The translations under genes and the position numbers were made by a program. A stretch of DNA of 64,000 nt from Pseudomonas bijieensis (lineage in GTDB: Bacteria; Pseudomonadota; Gammaproteobacteria; Pseudomonadales; Pseudomonadaceae), in NCBI RefSeq assembly GCF_013347965.1, contig NZ_CP048810.1, positions 3,781,501 to 3,845,500 on the forward strand, given 5' to 3'. The number at the start of each line of letters is the position of its first letter. Positions within the stretch are counted from its first letter, which is position 1. Below the pieces are notes generated by a model. It was given only the letters and a program-made list of their open reading frames with translations, did not search any database and was not told where the DNA came from. Shown piece after piece: positions 43,476-54,335 of this stretch.

Positions 43476-44702
43476 TCAGGCCTGCGCGAAACCCTTGCCC
43501 TGCGCTGCCAGCTCGCCGATCAGGCGCGCGGGCTTCCATTGGTCACCCTGCCTCGTTTCGAGCTCCAGCAGGCGTGCGTGGATATCCTCCAGCCCCTGCC
43601 CGTCGGCCCAGGCCATCGGTCCGCCCTTGTCCACAGGGAAGCCGTAGCCATTGAGGTAGACCAGGTCGATATCGTGGGCTGACTCGGCAATGCCTTCCTG
43701 GAGGATCTTCGCCCCTTCGTTGACCAACGCCAGCAAGCAACGCTCAAGGATTTCCTCCGGGCCGATCACGCGACGCTGGAAACCCAGCGCGTCACTGACC
43801 CGTAGCACCAGCGCATCAACCTCGACATCATGCTCGGCCTGTCGACTGCCCGGCTCGTAGTGATAGTACCCATTGCCGCTTTTCTGGCCGAACCGTCCCA
43901 GCTCGCACAACCGGTTGTCCACCTGCACCTCGGGTGCGTCCTGGCCCTTGCCCGCCAGTTCACGGGCACGCCATTCCAGATCGATGCCAACGACGTCGTA
44001 CATACGGAACGGCCCCATGGCGAAGCCAAAGCCTTGCAACGCAGCATCCACCTGATGGGGAAACGCCCCCTCCAGCAGCATCTTGCGCGCCTCCAGCACA
44101 TAAGGATGAAGCATTCGGTTGCCGATGAACCCATGGCAATTGCCCGAGACAACGCTGACCTTGCCCATGCGCTTGCCGAGCACCAGCGCCGCATCCAGTA
44201 CCGCGGTGGAGGTTTTTTTGCCGCGAACGATTTCCAGCAGCCTCATGATGTGCGCCGGGCTGAAGAAATGCAGGCCCAGGACCTGGGTTGGCCGGCGAGT
44301 GACAGCGGCGATGGCATCGATGTCCAGCGCCGACGTGTTGCTCGCCAGGATAGCCTCGGGCTTGAGCAAGCCGTCCAGCTCGCGAAAGATGGTCTGCTTG
44401 AGTTCCAGGTTTTCGTAGACGGCTTCGATCACCAGGTCCACATTGCGGATCGCCGCGTAATCATCCGCCCGTGTCACCCGGGCGATCCGCGCGTCGGCCT
44501 CGCCCTGGTCGATACGGCCCTGGCGCACGCCATGGGCATAGGTCTCGGCCACGGCGACCAGTGCCTGCTCGAGCATCTGCGGATTGTTGTCGACCCACTG
44601 CACTGCCACGCCAGCGTTGGCCAGGCACATCACGATGCCCCGGCCCATGGTGCCTGCACCGACCACCGCCGCACGCTGAATATCGAAAGGTGTCTGGCTC
44701 AT
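43476..44702 (-). CDS. 3-hydroxyacyl-CoA dehydrogenase
   Basis: 408 residues. The NAD-binding Rossmann domain begins AAVVGAGTMGRGIVMCLANA. Then come ASNTSALDID and GLHFFSPAHIMRLLEIV, the latter holding the catalytic histidine of 3HCDH enzymes, and two C-terminal helical 3HCDH domains (GFIGNRMLHPYVLEA; LVNEGAKILQEGIA). No enoyl-CoA hydratase domain is attached, so it is a stand-alone dehydrogenase, longer than the single-domain (about 285-residue) type. Likely transcribed with the thioesterase gene downstream. Confidence 0.92.
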   Translation of the reverse strand: MSQTPFDIQRAAVVGAGTMGRGIVMCLANAGVAVQWVDNNPQMLEQALVAVAETYAHGVRQGRIDQGEADARIARVTRADDYAAIRNVDLVIEAVYENLELKQTIFRELDGLLKPEAILASNTSALDIDAIAAVTRRPTQVLGLHFFSPAHIMRLLEIVRGKKTSTAVLDAALVLGKRMGKVSVVSGNCHGFIGNRMLHPYVLEARKMLLEGAFPHQVDAALQGFGFAMGPFRMYDVVGIDLEWRARELAGKGQDAPEVQVDNRLCELGRFGQKSGNGYYHYEPGSRQAEHDVEVDALVLRVSDALGFQRRVIGPEEILERCLLALVNEGAKILQEGIAESAHDIDLVYLNGYGFPVDKGGPMAWADGQGLEDIHARLLELETRQGDQWKPARLIGELAAQGKGFAQA

Positions 44703-44809
44703 GTTTGCTCTCTTATTGGCGATCCGAAGACAGCCTTCACCTTAGTCAGCCGCCGAATATTTTTGAAATTTATTCGTGTGATGAAGGGCATTCAGCGGAT
44801 GGATGCAGC

Positions 44810-46738
44810 TCACAGGTGCGCTTGAGTCCATTGGCGAACCTGCGCGTACGGATACTCTTGCAGTGCGGCATATCCGCGGATCGTCCGCGCCTTCAAGCGA
44901 GTGAACAACGGCACACTGATCCCACACAGGAAGCGGGTGAGGCGTTCGGCAGACGGCACACTGCCGCTGTGCTGCTCATGCTTGTGGATAAAGTCACCAC
45001 ACAGCGCCTCGAAGTTTTTATCCACAAGCGCCGGCAACGCAGGCGGCTCTGGCAGGCGCGCGACATGACCATGGCACACAGAACAGTGACCGCACTGGCG
45101 TGGCGCATTGTCGTCGCCGAAATACTGCGCCAGGCGATAACCCAAGCAATGGTCGGTGGCGAACAATTCGAGCATGGCGTGGATCCGCGCGATTTCACTG
45201 TGCTCGTGCCGGGTGAAATAGGCATGTAGCTCGGCGCTCAAGACCTGCGCATCCAGGTCCGCTTCCAGCACGCTGTACACCTCGGTCATCTGTTTGCTTT
45301 CCAGCTCGATCCAGCCCTTTTCCTGGAAATAATCCAGCGCCTTGACCACGCGATTACGCTCAGCGTGATACTGCTGGTACATCCCGTCGAAATTCACCGT
45401 GGCCCAGGTCCGGGCGCGACTGGAAGTCTGGATGATGGCCGAGACGAAGTCCCTTCGCTCGCCTTCGAAGCGCTCCAGCAGTTCATGCGGCTCAACCAGG
45501 AACTTGAAGCGGTACTCCGCGAAATAGGCATAGCGCGGCGCGATCAGCCGGCGTAGCTCCAGCTGGACCAACAACGTCTTGAGCGGCAGTTGCCGGATGT
45601 TGCTCTGGTCCGCCAGTGGTCCCAGCAAAAATTCCCATTGCCCATCGGGGGCGGCGGCCTTCAGTTCGTCGAGCACGCAACGAATGCCGGCGAGCTCCGG
45701 CGTATCGCCATACACAAAATTCTCCAGCACGTTGAGACTGTCGCGATTGGCCAGCACCAGGCAATCGGAAGGCTGCCCATCCCGCCCGGCACGGCCGATC
45801 TCCTGGCTGTAGTTTTCGATGGACTTGGGCAGGTCGAAATGCACGACGTTGCGGATATCGCTCTTGTCGATGCCCATGCCAAACGCGATGGTCGCGACGA
45901 TACAATTGGATCGCCCGCCCATGAAGCGCTGCTGGATGGCTTCGCGTTGTTCATGGGGCAAACCGGCGTGATAGGCCTCGGCCTCGATACCGTGCCGGCC
46001 CAGATGCTCGGCAATCTGTTCGGCGGTTCGCTGCAAGGTGACGTAGACAATGCTCGGTTGCCCGGCACGTTCGCCCAGCCATTGCACCAGCCGCGCGCGC
46101 TTGTCGGCACCCCGCACGGGCTCGACCAACAGATTGAGGTTTGGCCGGTAGAAACCGGTCGTCACCACATCAGTGGCGGCAATGGCGAATTTCGCCTGCA
46201 TGTCGGCGATGACCTTGGGTGTAGCGGTGGCCGTCAGTAGCAATACCTGGGGAATGTTGAACTGATGCTGGTAATCGGGAAGCTTGAGGTAGTCAGGTCG
46301 AAAGTTATGCCCCCATTCCGAAATACAGTGAGCCTCGTCCACCACCAGCAACGAGATCGGCACCTGCTGCAGGAAATTGCGAAAACGCTCGTTCTTCAGG
46401 CGTTCCACGGAAATCATCAGGATCTTCAACCCACCCGAACGGGCCCGCGCCATGGCGTCGCTGGTTTCGTCACGGCCCTGGGCCGAATCGATACTCGCCG
46501 CCGCGATACCGTGGCGCTTGAGGAACGCCAGTTGGTCCTGCATCAGCGCCAGCAACGGCGAGACCACCACGGTCAGGTGCGGCAATAACAGGGCCGGCAA
46601 TTGATAGCACAGGGACTTGCCCGAGCCCGTAGGGAAAATGGCCGCCGCCGACCGACCGGCAAGCACGGCACCGATGGCCGCCTCCTGGCCGGGACGAAAC
46701 TGTGGATAACCGAAAACCTGTTCCAGGGTGCTGTGCAT
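44810..46738 (-). CDS. recQ: RecQ-family ATP-dependent DNA helicase
   Basis: 642 residues. Helicase motifs: Q-motif region FGYPQFRPGQEAAI, Walker A FPTGSGKSLCYQLP (K41), DEAHCISEWGHNFRPDY, LLTATATPKV, and QEIGRAGRDG. The RQC region contains the zinc site C-LGYRLAQYFGD...QCGHCSVC. The C-terminus lacks a clear HRDC domain and ends PYAQVRQWTQAHL. It unwinds 3'-tailed DNA in repair and recombination. It is single-gene. A second, longer RecQ may exist elsewhere, so the symbol denotes family. Confidence 0.9.
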   Translation of the reverse strand: MHSTLEQVFGYPQFRPGQEAAIGAVLAGRSAAAIFPTGSGKSLCYQLPALLLPHLTVVVSPLLALMQDQLAFLKRHGIAAASIDSAQGRDETSDAMARARSGGLKILMISVERLKNERFRNFLQQVPISLLVVDEAHCISEWGHNFRPDYLKLPDYQHQFNIPQVLLLTATATPKVIADMQAKFAIAATDVVTTGFYRPNLNLLVEPVRGADKRARLVQWLGERAGQPSIVYVTLQRTAEQIAEHLGRHGIEAEAYHAGLPHEQREAIQQRFMGGRSNCIVATIAFGMGIDKSDIRNVVHFDLPKSIENYSQEIGRAGRDGQPSDCLVLANRDSLNVLENFVYGDTPELAGIRCVLDELKAAAPDGQWEFLLGPLADQSNIRQLPLKTLLVQLELRRLIAPRYAYFAEYRFKFLVEPHELLERFEGERRDFVSAIIQTSSRARTWATVNFDGMYQQYHAERNRVVKALDYFQEKGWIELESKQMTEVYSVLEADLDAQVLSAELHAYFTRHEHSEIARIHAMLELFATDHCLGYRLAQYFGDDNAPRQCGHCSVCHGHVARLPEPPALPALVDKNFEALCGDFIHKHEQHSGSVPSAERLTRFLCGISVPLFTRLKARTIRGYAALQEYPYAQVRQWTQAHL

Positions 46739-46993
46739 GCGCGGTCGCTCCTTTGACTGCTGCGATGCCCAAAGCCTAGCGGGCCAACGCAGCGAGTCGA
46801 GAAAAGGTCGGGGTCAAAAACGATACTGGATGATACAGCCTCGGCGTTCTTTGGCTTTGCCACAAAGCGATACAACCCCGGGCTCTCTGCTATCTCGTTC
46901 CCATTCAGTTTGCGGGTTAAGGTACGCGTCCAATTCAGGCGTTACATCGAGGCCAGGAGGCCTGGTGTGCAAAACTTGTTCAAGGAATGAACG

Positions 46994-48058
46994 ATGCCCT
47001 ACCCATTTCTCGCGCTATGCGCCCTGGCGATAACGTCAGCCTTCCTTCTGTCCGGTTGCCTGGCAACTCCAGGGCAACCTGGCGTGGAACCAGCCGTGTT
47101 TGAAACTCCGGAATATCACGCACAGAGAGGCTTGGCGGTGGTCAAGGCTTCGGCCTTGTATGCACGCGGCGGCACGGGCCAGGACGTAACCGTGGCGCTG
47201 ATCGACTCGGGGCTCGACGCCAGCCTGGAGGAATTCGAAGGCAGGCTGAGTGATCCCGGGTTCGATTACGTCGAAAACCGTCCAGGTACGATTGACCGTG
47301 TCGGCCATGGTACGCAAATGGCCGGCATACTCGCCGCCAACAAGGACCACCAGGGCATGCATGGCATCGCGTTCAATGCCCGACTGATCCCCTTTCGCTT
47401 TGGCGATGACAACGAGCCGTTCTTCTTCGACAGCGAAATTGCCCAATCCTGGCAAAGCGGCTTCGACAAGGGTGCCCGGCTGTTCAACAACTCATGGGCC
47501 AACGCGATTCCCGCCACCGAAATAAACGAAGCGCGCTACAACCAGGTAATGCCCGACGCCCTGGCCGTTGCTCGAAAGCTGGTCGCGGACGGCGCCGTGT
47601 TTGTCTTTCCCACCGGTAACGAGCTCAAACGCGAGCCCCTGGCCGAGCCAGGACTGCCGGTCGCCTTGCCGGAACTGGAAAAAGGCTGGATCGCAGTGGT
47701 GGCGTTAAGAAGCGACGGCAGCGCCATTAACGCAAAATCCAACTATTGCGGCGTCGCGGCAGCCTGGTGCATCGCGGTACCCGGTGGCGATGCGGGCGCA
47801 CAGGCAGGTCTGCTGACGGTAGGCAAAGATGGGCGCTACATGCAAACCGCCGGCACCTCCCCTGCCGCCGCCCTGGTCAGTGGCGCACTGGCCGCCCTGC
47901 AAAGCCTTTATCCACAACTCGGCCCACAACAAGTGCGCGAACACCTGCTGGCGACAACCAATCGCACGGGTATCTACGCCAATAGCGAAGCCTATGGCAG
48001 AGGGCTGATGGACCTTGAGGCGGCTTCGCGGCGCGTTCCTGGGCCAATGGTTGACTGA
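46994..48058 (+). CDS. Subtilisin-family (S8) serine protease lipoprotein
   Basis: 354 residues. The N-terminus is a lipoprotein signal (ITSAFLLSGC, lipobox L-S-G-C), so the enzyme is probably anchored in the outer membrane. The S8 triad is clear: Asp in VALIDSGLD, His in VGHGTQMAGI, Ser in AGTSPAAALVSG, with Asn in NNSWAN. It ends soon after the catalytic domain, whereas several Pseudomonas relatives continue into an autotransporter beta-domain; none is found in any frame before the immunity gene. Substrate unknown. Confidence 0.85.
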   Translation: MPYPFLALCALAITSAFLLSGCLATPGQPGVEPAVFETPEYHAQRGLAVVKASALYARGGTGQDVTVALIDSGLDASLEEFEGRLSDPGFDYVENRPGTIDRVGHGTQMAGILAANKDHQGMHGIAFNARLIPFRFGDDNEPFFFDSEIAQSWQSGFDKGARLFNNSWANAIPATEINEARYNQVMPDALAVARKLVADGAVFVFPTGNELKREPLAEPGLPVALPELEKGWIAVVALRSDGSAINAKSNYCGVAAAWCIAVPGGDAGAQAGLLTVGKDGRYMQTAGTSPAAALVSGALAALQSLYPQLGPQQVREHLLATTNRTGIYANSEAYGRGLMDLEAASRRVPGPMVD

Positions 48059-48139
48059 GTCTTTGCAACGTGGTCGGAAGAAGTTGCAGAAGCAACGGGA
48101 GAGCATTCATCGTTGCGTTGAGAGAGGAGAGTCTGGTGG

Positions 48140-48394
48140 TCACCAGACATCCCGATAATCAAAAGATACTTGGTAGTCATACATCGACAAATCCAAAGCA
48201 TGTTCGAAATGTGGCTGTAGTATCCCAGCCCACTCATCATTTACGTTAAAACCACCCACATTAATATTGTCCTCTACAGGAACCCCAAGAGCATCAAGCA
48301 CCCAAGGGTCGTCGCCGAAATCTTTCGAGTACTCACGCCCCTCTCCGAGCTCAGTTTTTTTGTCATACCAACTCAACTTCAGTTTTAATCCCAT
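48140..48394 (-). CDS. Colicin E3/cloacin-type immunity protein
   Basis: 84 residues beginning MGLKLKLSWYDKKTELGEGR, with EYSKDFGDDPWVLDALGVP, GGFNVNDEWAGILQPHFEH and an ending VSFDYRDVW. From memory this closely follows the immunity proteins of colicins E3, E6 and cloacin DF13, which bind the rRNase domain. The gene follows the bacteriocin gene by seven bases on the same strand, as expected for a protective partner. Its base composition is AT-richer than the surrounding genes, suggesting arrival together with the toxin domain. Confidence 0.93.
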   Translation of the reverse strand: MGLKLKLSWYDKKTELGEGREYSKDFGDDPWVLDALGVPVEDNINVGGFNVNDEWAGILQPHFEHALDLSMYDYQVSFDYRDVW

Positions 48395-48401
48395 ACGCTC
48401 C

Positions 48402-49649
48402 TCACAAATATTTTTTTATATTACGATTTCGTTTAGGGGGATCAATTTGCTCGCCCGTTAAATGATCATAAGAACCTAGATGGCTCCCATCGCTTGCACG
48501 GTATGCCTCTAGCTCGCCGTGCATGAAATCCCACTCGTAAATAGTTCTCCCTTTTTTATCGATCCAGCGCTCTCGAAAGCCACCGCCGCCCTGGCGCGGC
48601 GTCTTTTGTTTGGCGATCTTTAAGTCAGAAAAGCCAGTAATTTCCTCTGTCTTCGGTGCCCTATGATAATCATGCCCCGCCTCGGGCAGGCCTTTGCGCC
48701 GAATGTTGAAAACAACATACAACGGCGAAACCCCAGAATCCGCCGGAAACACAAGAATGAAATCCTTGTACTCCGGTGGATAGATCGGGTTGACGATGAT
48801 GCTGTCCGCCGCAGGCGTTGGCGGAAAAATCCAGATGTGCGGCGCCTGTGGCGCGGCCTCCAGCGCCGGGATGCCCAACGTCGCGGATGCATCGACCGCC
48901 GGCGTCCAGATCAACTCGACCCCATCGCCAAAGTCCGCCACTTGCTGCTCGCCGCGAACCTGGAACGTCACCACCGGAATCATTTCCCAGTCACGTCGCG
49001 CCTGGGTGTTGTAGCCGTACCCCTTGAGCGTGCCATCGGTCTGGGTTTCGATATGCAACCGCACCCGCGTACGTGCCTGCTCCAGGGAGCGCAGTTGCTC
49101 TTCGGTGTACAACGAACCGTCACCCAGGTTCGTGGGCATCAGCAACCCCACCAGGCCGATCAGCACACCCGCCGCCACAGGAGCGGTGACCGCGCCAGCA
49201 GCCCCGGCCGCCATACCAAGGGAAACCGGCGGCGTCCGACCCAAGGCAAACGTGCCAAAGCTTGCCGGTAACGACCCGCTGATGCTCTTAAGCTGAATGC
49301 GCCCTGACTCATCGGCTTGACGTCCACCCAACAAGGTAAACTGGCCGTAGTCCCTCAGGGCTTCAGTCGGGATGTAACCGGTCGGGTTGTGGTAGTCGAT
49401 AACGGAATCAGGCAGCTTGCAGGACTTTGCAAATACGCAGCCCTTCATGTCGGAGGGTTGCTCTTCGCGCACCTGGGCCAGACGCTTGCTCATGTACGCC
49501 GCTTGCCTGGCGAGCATGTCCTCATAGGCCTGCTGATCGGCGCCTCTTTTCGCCAGTTCGCTGGGCGTCATGTCCCGCAGGATCCTGTAGCCCCGATCGC
49601 CACCGTAATGCTCCCAGACCTGCGGAACACTACCCTTTCCTTTCGTCAT
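48402..49649 (-). CDS. S-type pyocin/colicin-like bacteriocin with an E3-type 16S rRNase domain
   Basis: 415 residues from the ATG at 49649 (AAGGA six bases upstream). The N-terminal 130 residues are unassigned and probably carry receptor targeting. Then follows a Gly/Ala-rich hydrophobic segment (GMAAGAAGAVTAPVAAGVLI) and the pyocin S translocation domain (about 190-325). The C-terminus (from about 326) reads GHDYHRAPKTEEI, GGGFRERWIDKKGRTIYEWD, HGELEAYRASDGSHLGSYD and RNIKKYL, matching the colicin E3/cloacin DF13 domain that cuts 16S rRNA in the decoding site. The catalytic Asp, His and Glu-rich stretch is retained. An upstream ATG at 49673 is an alternative. Confidence 0.92.
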   Translation of the reverse strand: MTKGKGSVPQVWEHYGGDRGYRILRDMTPSELAKRGADQQAYEDMLARQAAYMSKRLAQVREEQPSDMKGCVFAKSCKLPDSVIDYHNPTGYIPTEALRDYGQFTLLGGRQADESGRIQLKSISGSLPASFGTFALGRTPPVSLGMAAGAAGAVTAPVAAGVLIGLVGLLMPTNLGDGSLYTEEQLRSLEQARTRVRLHIETQTDGTLKGYGYNTQARRDWEMIPVVTFQVRGEQQVADFGDGVELIWTPAVDASATLGIPALEAAPQAPHIWIFPPTPAADSIIVNPIYPPEYKDFILVFPADSGVSPLYVVFNIRRKGLPEAGHDYHRAPKTEEITGFSDLKIAKQKTPRQGGGGFRERWIDKKGRTIYEWDFMHGELEAYRASDGSHLGSYDHLTGEQIDPPKRNRNIKKYL

Positions 49650-49838
49650 GCTTCGTCCTTGCTCGGTAGCCATTACCCCATTGAAAGGGCGTGGCGAACC
49701 TTACCGGGCGACCAAAGGATTACTCAGCAGACGGTTCCGAGACTGCTGTGAGATCTTTCTTCTTTTCCAATGCGCAGCGATTTCCCCCTAAACTTTCCCT
49801 CTGTACAGACGCGCGCCAACCCCTCCGGAAACTTCGCC

Positions 49839-50192
49839 ATGCACCTCGCCCCAGACTTCCCCGACGATCACACCATGCGCCAGCTCATGGAGTTGCTTCA
49901 CGAAGAAATCGGCCTGCCTGAACGCAAGACGATTCGCCTGGAAACTGCGATCAATCTCGACTTGGGTTGCGATGGCGCGGACGCCCGTCATTTGATGGAG
50001 GCGCTGGAGGAGCGGTTCGCCCTCGAGCTGATCGATTACGACGCGTACCGCTATTTTCAGCCTGAAGGGTTTGATGTGTTTCAAAAGCGCAGGGCCAAGG
50101 GCCGTGGCAACAAGATACCGTTAACCATCGGCATGCTTTACAAGGCGATCAAGGCACAACGATGGGATACGCGGGAAGTGGAAGCAGCCTAG
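49839..50192 (+). CDS. DUF1493 family protein
   Basis: 117 residues from the ATG at 49839. The layout (LLHEEIGLPERKTIRLETAI, NLDLGCDGADARHLMEALEERFAL, FQPEGFDVF) is that of the DUF1493 acyl-carrier-like fold, but without the serine needed for a phosphopantetheine arm at the D-G-C/D-A-D position. The function is unknown. It is divergent from the bacteriocin gene. An upstream in-frame ATG at 49770 is possible, but homology seems to start later. Confidence 0.75.
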   Translation: MHLAPDFPDDHTMRQLMELLHEEIGLPERKTIRLETAINLDLGCDGADARHLMEALEERFALELIDYDAYRYFQPEGFDVFQKRRAKGRGNKIPLTIGMLYKAIKAQRWDTREVEAA

Positions 50193-50284
50193 CTAACCGG
50201 GCGGTCTCAAGTGGCACTGCTTGGCCCGATTTCAGCAGGAATAATGGCAGCTTCCATACCATGTACGAGTAAATAGCCGGCCAT

Positions 50285-50313
50285 AAAAAAACCGCCCATG
50301 AAGGGCGGTTTTT
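50285..50313 (-). terminator. Terminator of pckA
   Basis: AAAAAACCGCCC pairs with GGGCGGTTTTT around the loop ATGAA, 18 bases after the pckA stop; T-runs on both strands. Confidence 0.9.
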
Positions 50314-50330
50314 CATTCACCAACCAAACC

Positions 50331-51935
<1,605 letters not shown>

Positions 51936-52053
51936 CTACTACCCGAAAAAAGTGGGCCGGATTATGCCAGAAAAGCCCAAAAAAAGTAGGGCCCTCCGGT
52001 CAGTACGGCGTAAATCCGGCGTTTGCCAGGAGATTTACCTGCGCTGAACCGTT

Positions 52054-52956
52054 TTAGTGACGAGTATCTGACGGTGTGTCGACACCCGCACCGGCGAACA
52101 ATTGAGCGATGTCCGCCGCGTCGAACAGGTAGCGCTCGTTGCAAAACTGGCAATCGATCTCGATGGCGCCGCCATGCTCGATCACCAGTTGCTGCGCATC
52201 TTCCAGACCCAGACTGACCAGCGCATTGCCGGAACGTTCACGGGAGCAGCTGCATTCGAAGCGCAACGGCTGGCCGTCGAACAGGCGTACCTGCTCCTCG
52301 TGATAGAGGCGATGCAGCACGGTTTCGTTGTCCAGGCCCAGCAGTTCATCGGCGCTCAGGGTGCTGGCCAGAGCGGTAATGTGCTGCCAACTGGCGTCAC
52401 GTTCTTCCGGGTCGCGCAGGCGATCGGCGGGCAGTTGTTGCAGCAGCAAACCGCGAGCGCGCCGCCCGTCGGCGTAGAGCCAGAAGCGGGTATTGGTCTG
52501 CTGGGACATGACGAAGTAGTTGGTGAAACATTCAGCCAGGGTCGCGCCGTCGAGATCGACGATGCCCTGGTAACGCTTGCCATGGGTCGGGTCGACCGTC
52601 AGGGCCAGTACGCCATTGGGCATCATGTCGGCCAGGGTCGCGTCGGGCGCGATCTGCTCGGCGTGGTAACGGGCCAGGCCACGGATCTCACGTTCGCTGG
52701 AACATTCGATCATCAGCAGCGGGACCGGCCCTTCGGAACGTGCCTGGAGAATCAGCAATCCATCGAACTTCAAGGTGCCCACCAGCAGCGCCGCAGCCGC
52801 CATCAGCTCGCCGAGCAGTTGCGCGACCGGCTCCGGATAGGGGTGCTTGGCGAGGACTTCGGCGTAGCTACGCTCCAACGCCACCAGCTCGCCACGGGCG
52901 TCGCTGTCATCGAAGATGAAACGTTGGGTGTAGTCGGTATCCGGTAAATCAGTCAT
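52054..52956 (-). CDS. hslO: Redox-regulated chaperone Hsp33
   Basis: 300 residues from the ATG at 52956. The C-terminal zinc switch has C-x-C ([10 protein letters not shown]) and C-x-x-C ([13 protein letters not shown]), which form disulfides on oxidation and activate the chaperone. The N-terminal domain has [20 protein letters not shown] and [18 protein letters not shown]. It sits beside pckA and hslR as in other pseudomonads. The extra nine codons upstream are unlikely to be used. Confidence 0.95.
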   Translation of the reverse strand: MTDLPDTDYTQRFIFDDSDARGELVALERSYAEVLAKHPYPEPVAQLLGELMAAAALLVGTLKFDGLLILQARSEGPVPLLMIECSSEREIRGLARYHAEQIAPDATLADMMPNGVLALTVDPTHGKRYQGIVDLDGATLAECFTNYFVMSQQTNTRFWLYADGRRARGLLLQQLPADRLRDPEERDASWQHITALASTLSADELLGLDNETVLHRLYHEEQVRLFDGQPLRFECSCSRERSGNALVSLGLEDAQQLVIEHGGAIEIDCQFCNERYLFDAADIAQLFAGAGVDTPSDTRH

Positions 52957-53089
52957 AGGGTCTGGTATCTGCGGTGATGACAAATGATAGCGGGCATTTT
53001 ATGGGCATTCGGGGTGGGTTCCAAGCAAGGCTTGGGCTGGCCTGACGGGAAGGCGCTGCCAACTCATCTGAATATGTGGGCCTGACACA

Positions 53090-53184
53090 CTGTGGCGAGG
53101 AGCTTGCTCCCGCTGGGCTGCGCAGCGGCCCCAAAATCTTACGGTCGCTGCGCAACCGAGCGGGAGCAAGCTCCCTCGCCACGG
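53090..53184. repeat. REPIN, GGGAGCTTGCTCCC class
   Basis: CTGTGGCGAGGAGCTTGCTC then CCGCTGGGCTGCGCAGC, and the inverted GCTGCGCAACCGAGCGGGAG then CAAGCTCCCTCGCCACGGG. One G is missing in the left arm. It lies in the gap between hslO and hslR. Confidence 0.88.
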
Positions 53185-53211
53185 GTACTCTGACCTCAAA
53201 TGGCCAGTGCT

Positions 53212-53622
53212 TTATTCGCTATTGCTGCCATGAAACTTGAACAGGTCCCGGCGCTGCTTCTTGCTCGGTTTGCCATCGGTGCTGACGCCCAGGGCGCCGG
53301 CCTTGCGTTGCGCGGCGGCGGCTTCGCGCTTGGCGATGCTGGCTTCGGTTTCGCGATACAGGGCCTGTGCCTCAGGTGCGCCGCGACGCACGATCGACAG
53401 GGCCTCGACCACCACGGTCTTTTCATCGAACCCGGTGCGGATGACAAATTCGTCGCCGATACGTGGTTCCTTGCCCGGCTTGCAACGCTCTCCCCGGTGA
53501 TGAACCTTGCCGCTTTCGATGGCGGTCTTGGCCAGGGCCCGCGTCTTGTAGAAGCGCGCCGCCCACAACCATTTATCGAGACGGACCTTGTCGTCCTCTG
53601 CGTTTTTTTGTGCCACTGCCAT
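53212..53622 (-). CDS. hslR: Ribosome-associated heat-shock protein Hsp15 (S4 domain)
   Basis: 136 residues from the ATG at 53622 (AGAGGA upstream). The S4 RNA-binding domain reads VRLDKWLWAARFYKTRALAK, then AIESGKVHHRGERCKPGKEP. A basic C-terminal tail (KREAAAAQRKAG, SKKQRRDLFKFH) follows. It binds stalled 50S subunits carrying nascent chains. Open frame continues far upstream without homology, so the short start is right. Neighbour hslO is a related stress gene. Confidence 0.93.
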   Translation of the reverse strand: MAVAQKNAEDDKVRLDKWLWAARFYKTRALAKTAIESGKVHHRGERCKPGKEPRIGDEFVIRTGFDEKTVVVEALSIVRRGAPEAQALYRETEASIAKREAAAAQRKAGALGVSTDGKPSKKQRRDLFKFHGSNSE

Positions 53623-53852
53623 TCCTCTTTCTGCCAATAGCCGGAACTGTACTACCGTTTTTGTCGGGCGCACGAATCCGACGCGACAGATAGAATGCCC
53701 GCCAAAACCGACGCCATACGCATCCCTCGGGTCGGAATCGGTTACAAGCACAAACAAGTGCGTAGATAACTGTCGCCATTTTGTGATTATTCTGCGTGAA
53801 TACCGCGATTCGCGGAGTCCACGATCCGATGTACTGATCGCAGGTTTTTTTA

Positions 53853-54335
53853 TTGAAGACTTTTGACCATTTGACCGTTGTCGGTCTGCGCGAGTGGGTG
53901 GCGCTCCCGGATCTGGGAGTCGTGGGCCTGCGGGCAAAAATCGACACCGGTGCCAGCACCTCCAGCCTGCATGCCACCGACATCGAGCCGTTCGAGCGCG
54001 ATGGCGAAAAGTGGGTTCGCTTCACTGCGCACCTCGGCACCGTGGTGCAGTTGCGCCATCGTCGCTGCGAAGCTCCGCTGGTGGCCCGCAAGACCATAAA
54101 GAGTTCCAACGGCCACGCTCAGGTCCGCTACGTGATCAGCACCACGTTGGCGCTGGGTGACCGGATCTGGCGAGTCGAATTCACCCTTGCCTGCCGAAAA
54201 TCCATGCGATATCGCCTGTTACTGGGTTCCAAAGCCTTGATCGACGGCCAACTGGTGGTCAATCCGGGTACCAAATACGTTCAAGACAAGCCGGCATTCC
54301 CGGTGTCCACTACCTCTGCCACAGGTGTTGCATGA
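53853..54335 (+). CDS. rimB: RimB, retropepsin-like partner protease of RimK
   Basis: 160 residues. The sequence has the DTGAS motif of retropepsin-type aspartic proteases in [20 protein letters not shown], and a later [13 protein letters not shown] segment, matching the RimK-associated protease family (PF05618). The start is TTG at 53853: an in-frame stop lies 18 bases upstream and no ATG or GTG is available. The stop overlaps the rimK start by four bases. In P. fluorescens the Rim proteins modulate RimK glutamylation of ribosomal protein S6; the other regulator, rimA, is not adjacent here. Confidence 0.88.
   Translation: MKTFDHLTVVGLREWVALPDLGVVGLRAKIDTGASTSSLHATDIEPFERDGEKWVRFTAHLGTVVQLRHRRCEAPLVARKTIKSSNGHAQVRYVISTTLALGDRIWRVEFTLACRKSMRYRLLLGSKALIDGQLVVNPGTKYVQDKPAFPVSTTSATGVA

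Noticed and set aside
49731..49770. CAGCAG...CTGCTG palindrome upstream of the bacteriocin gene as an SOS or PrtN site
   Set aside because: It matches neither a LexA box nor a clear P-box, and is followed by a T-rich run, so it may be only a weak terminator.
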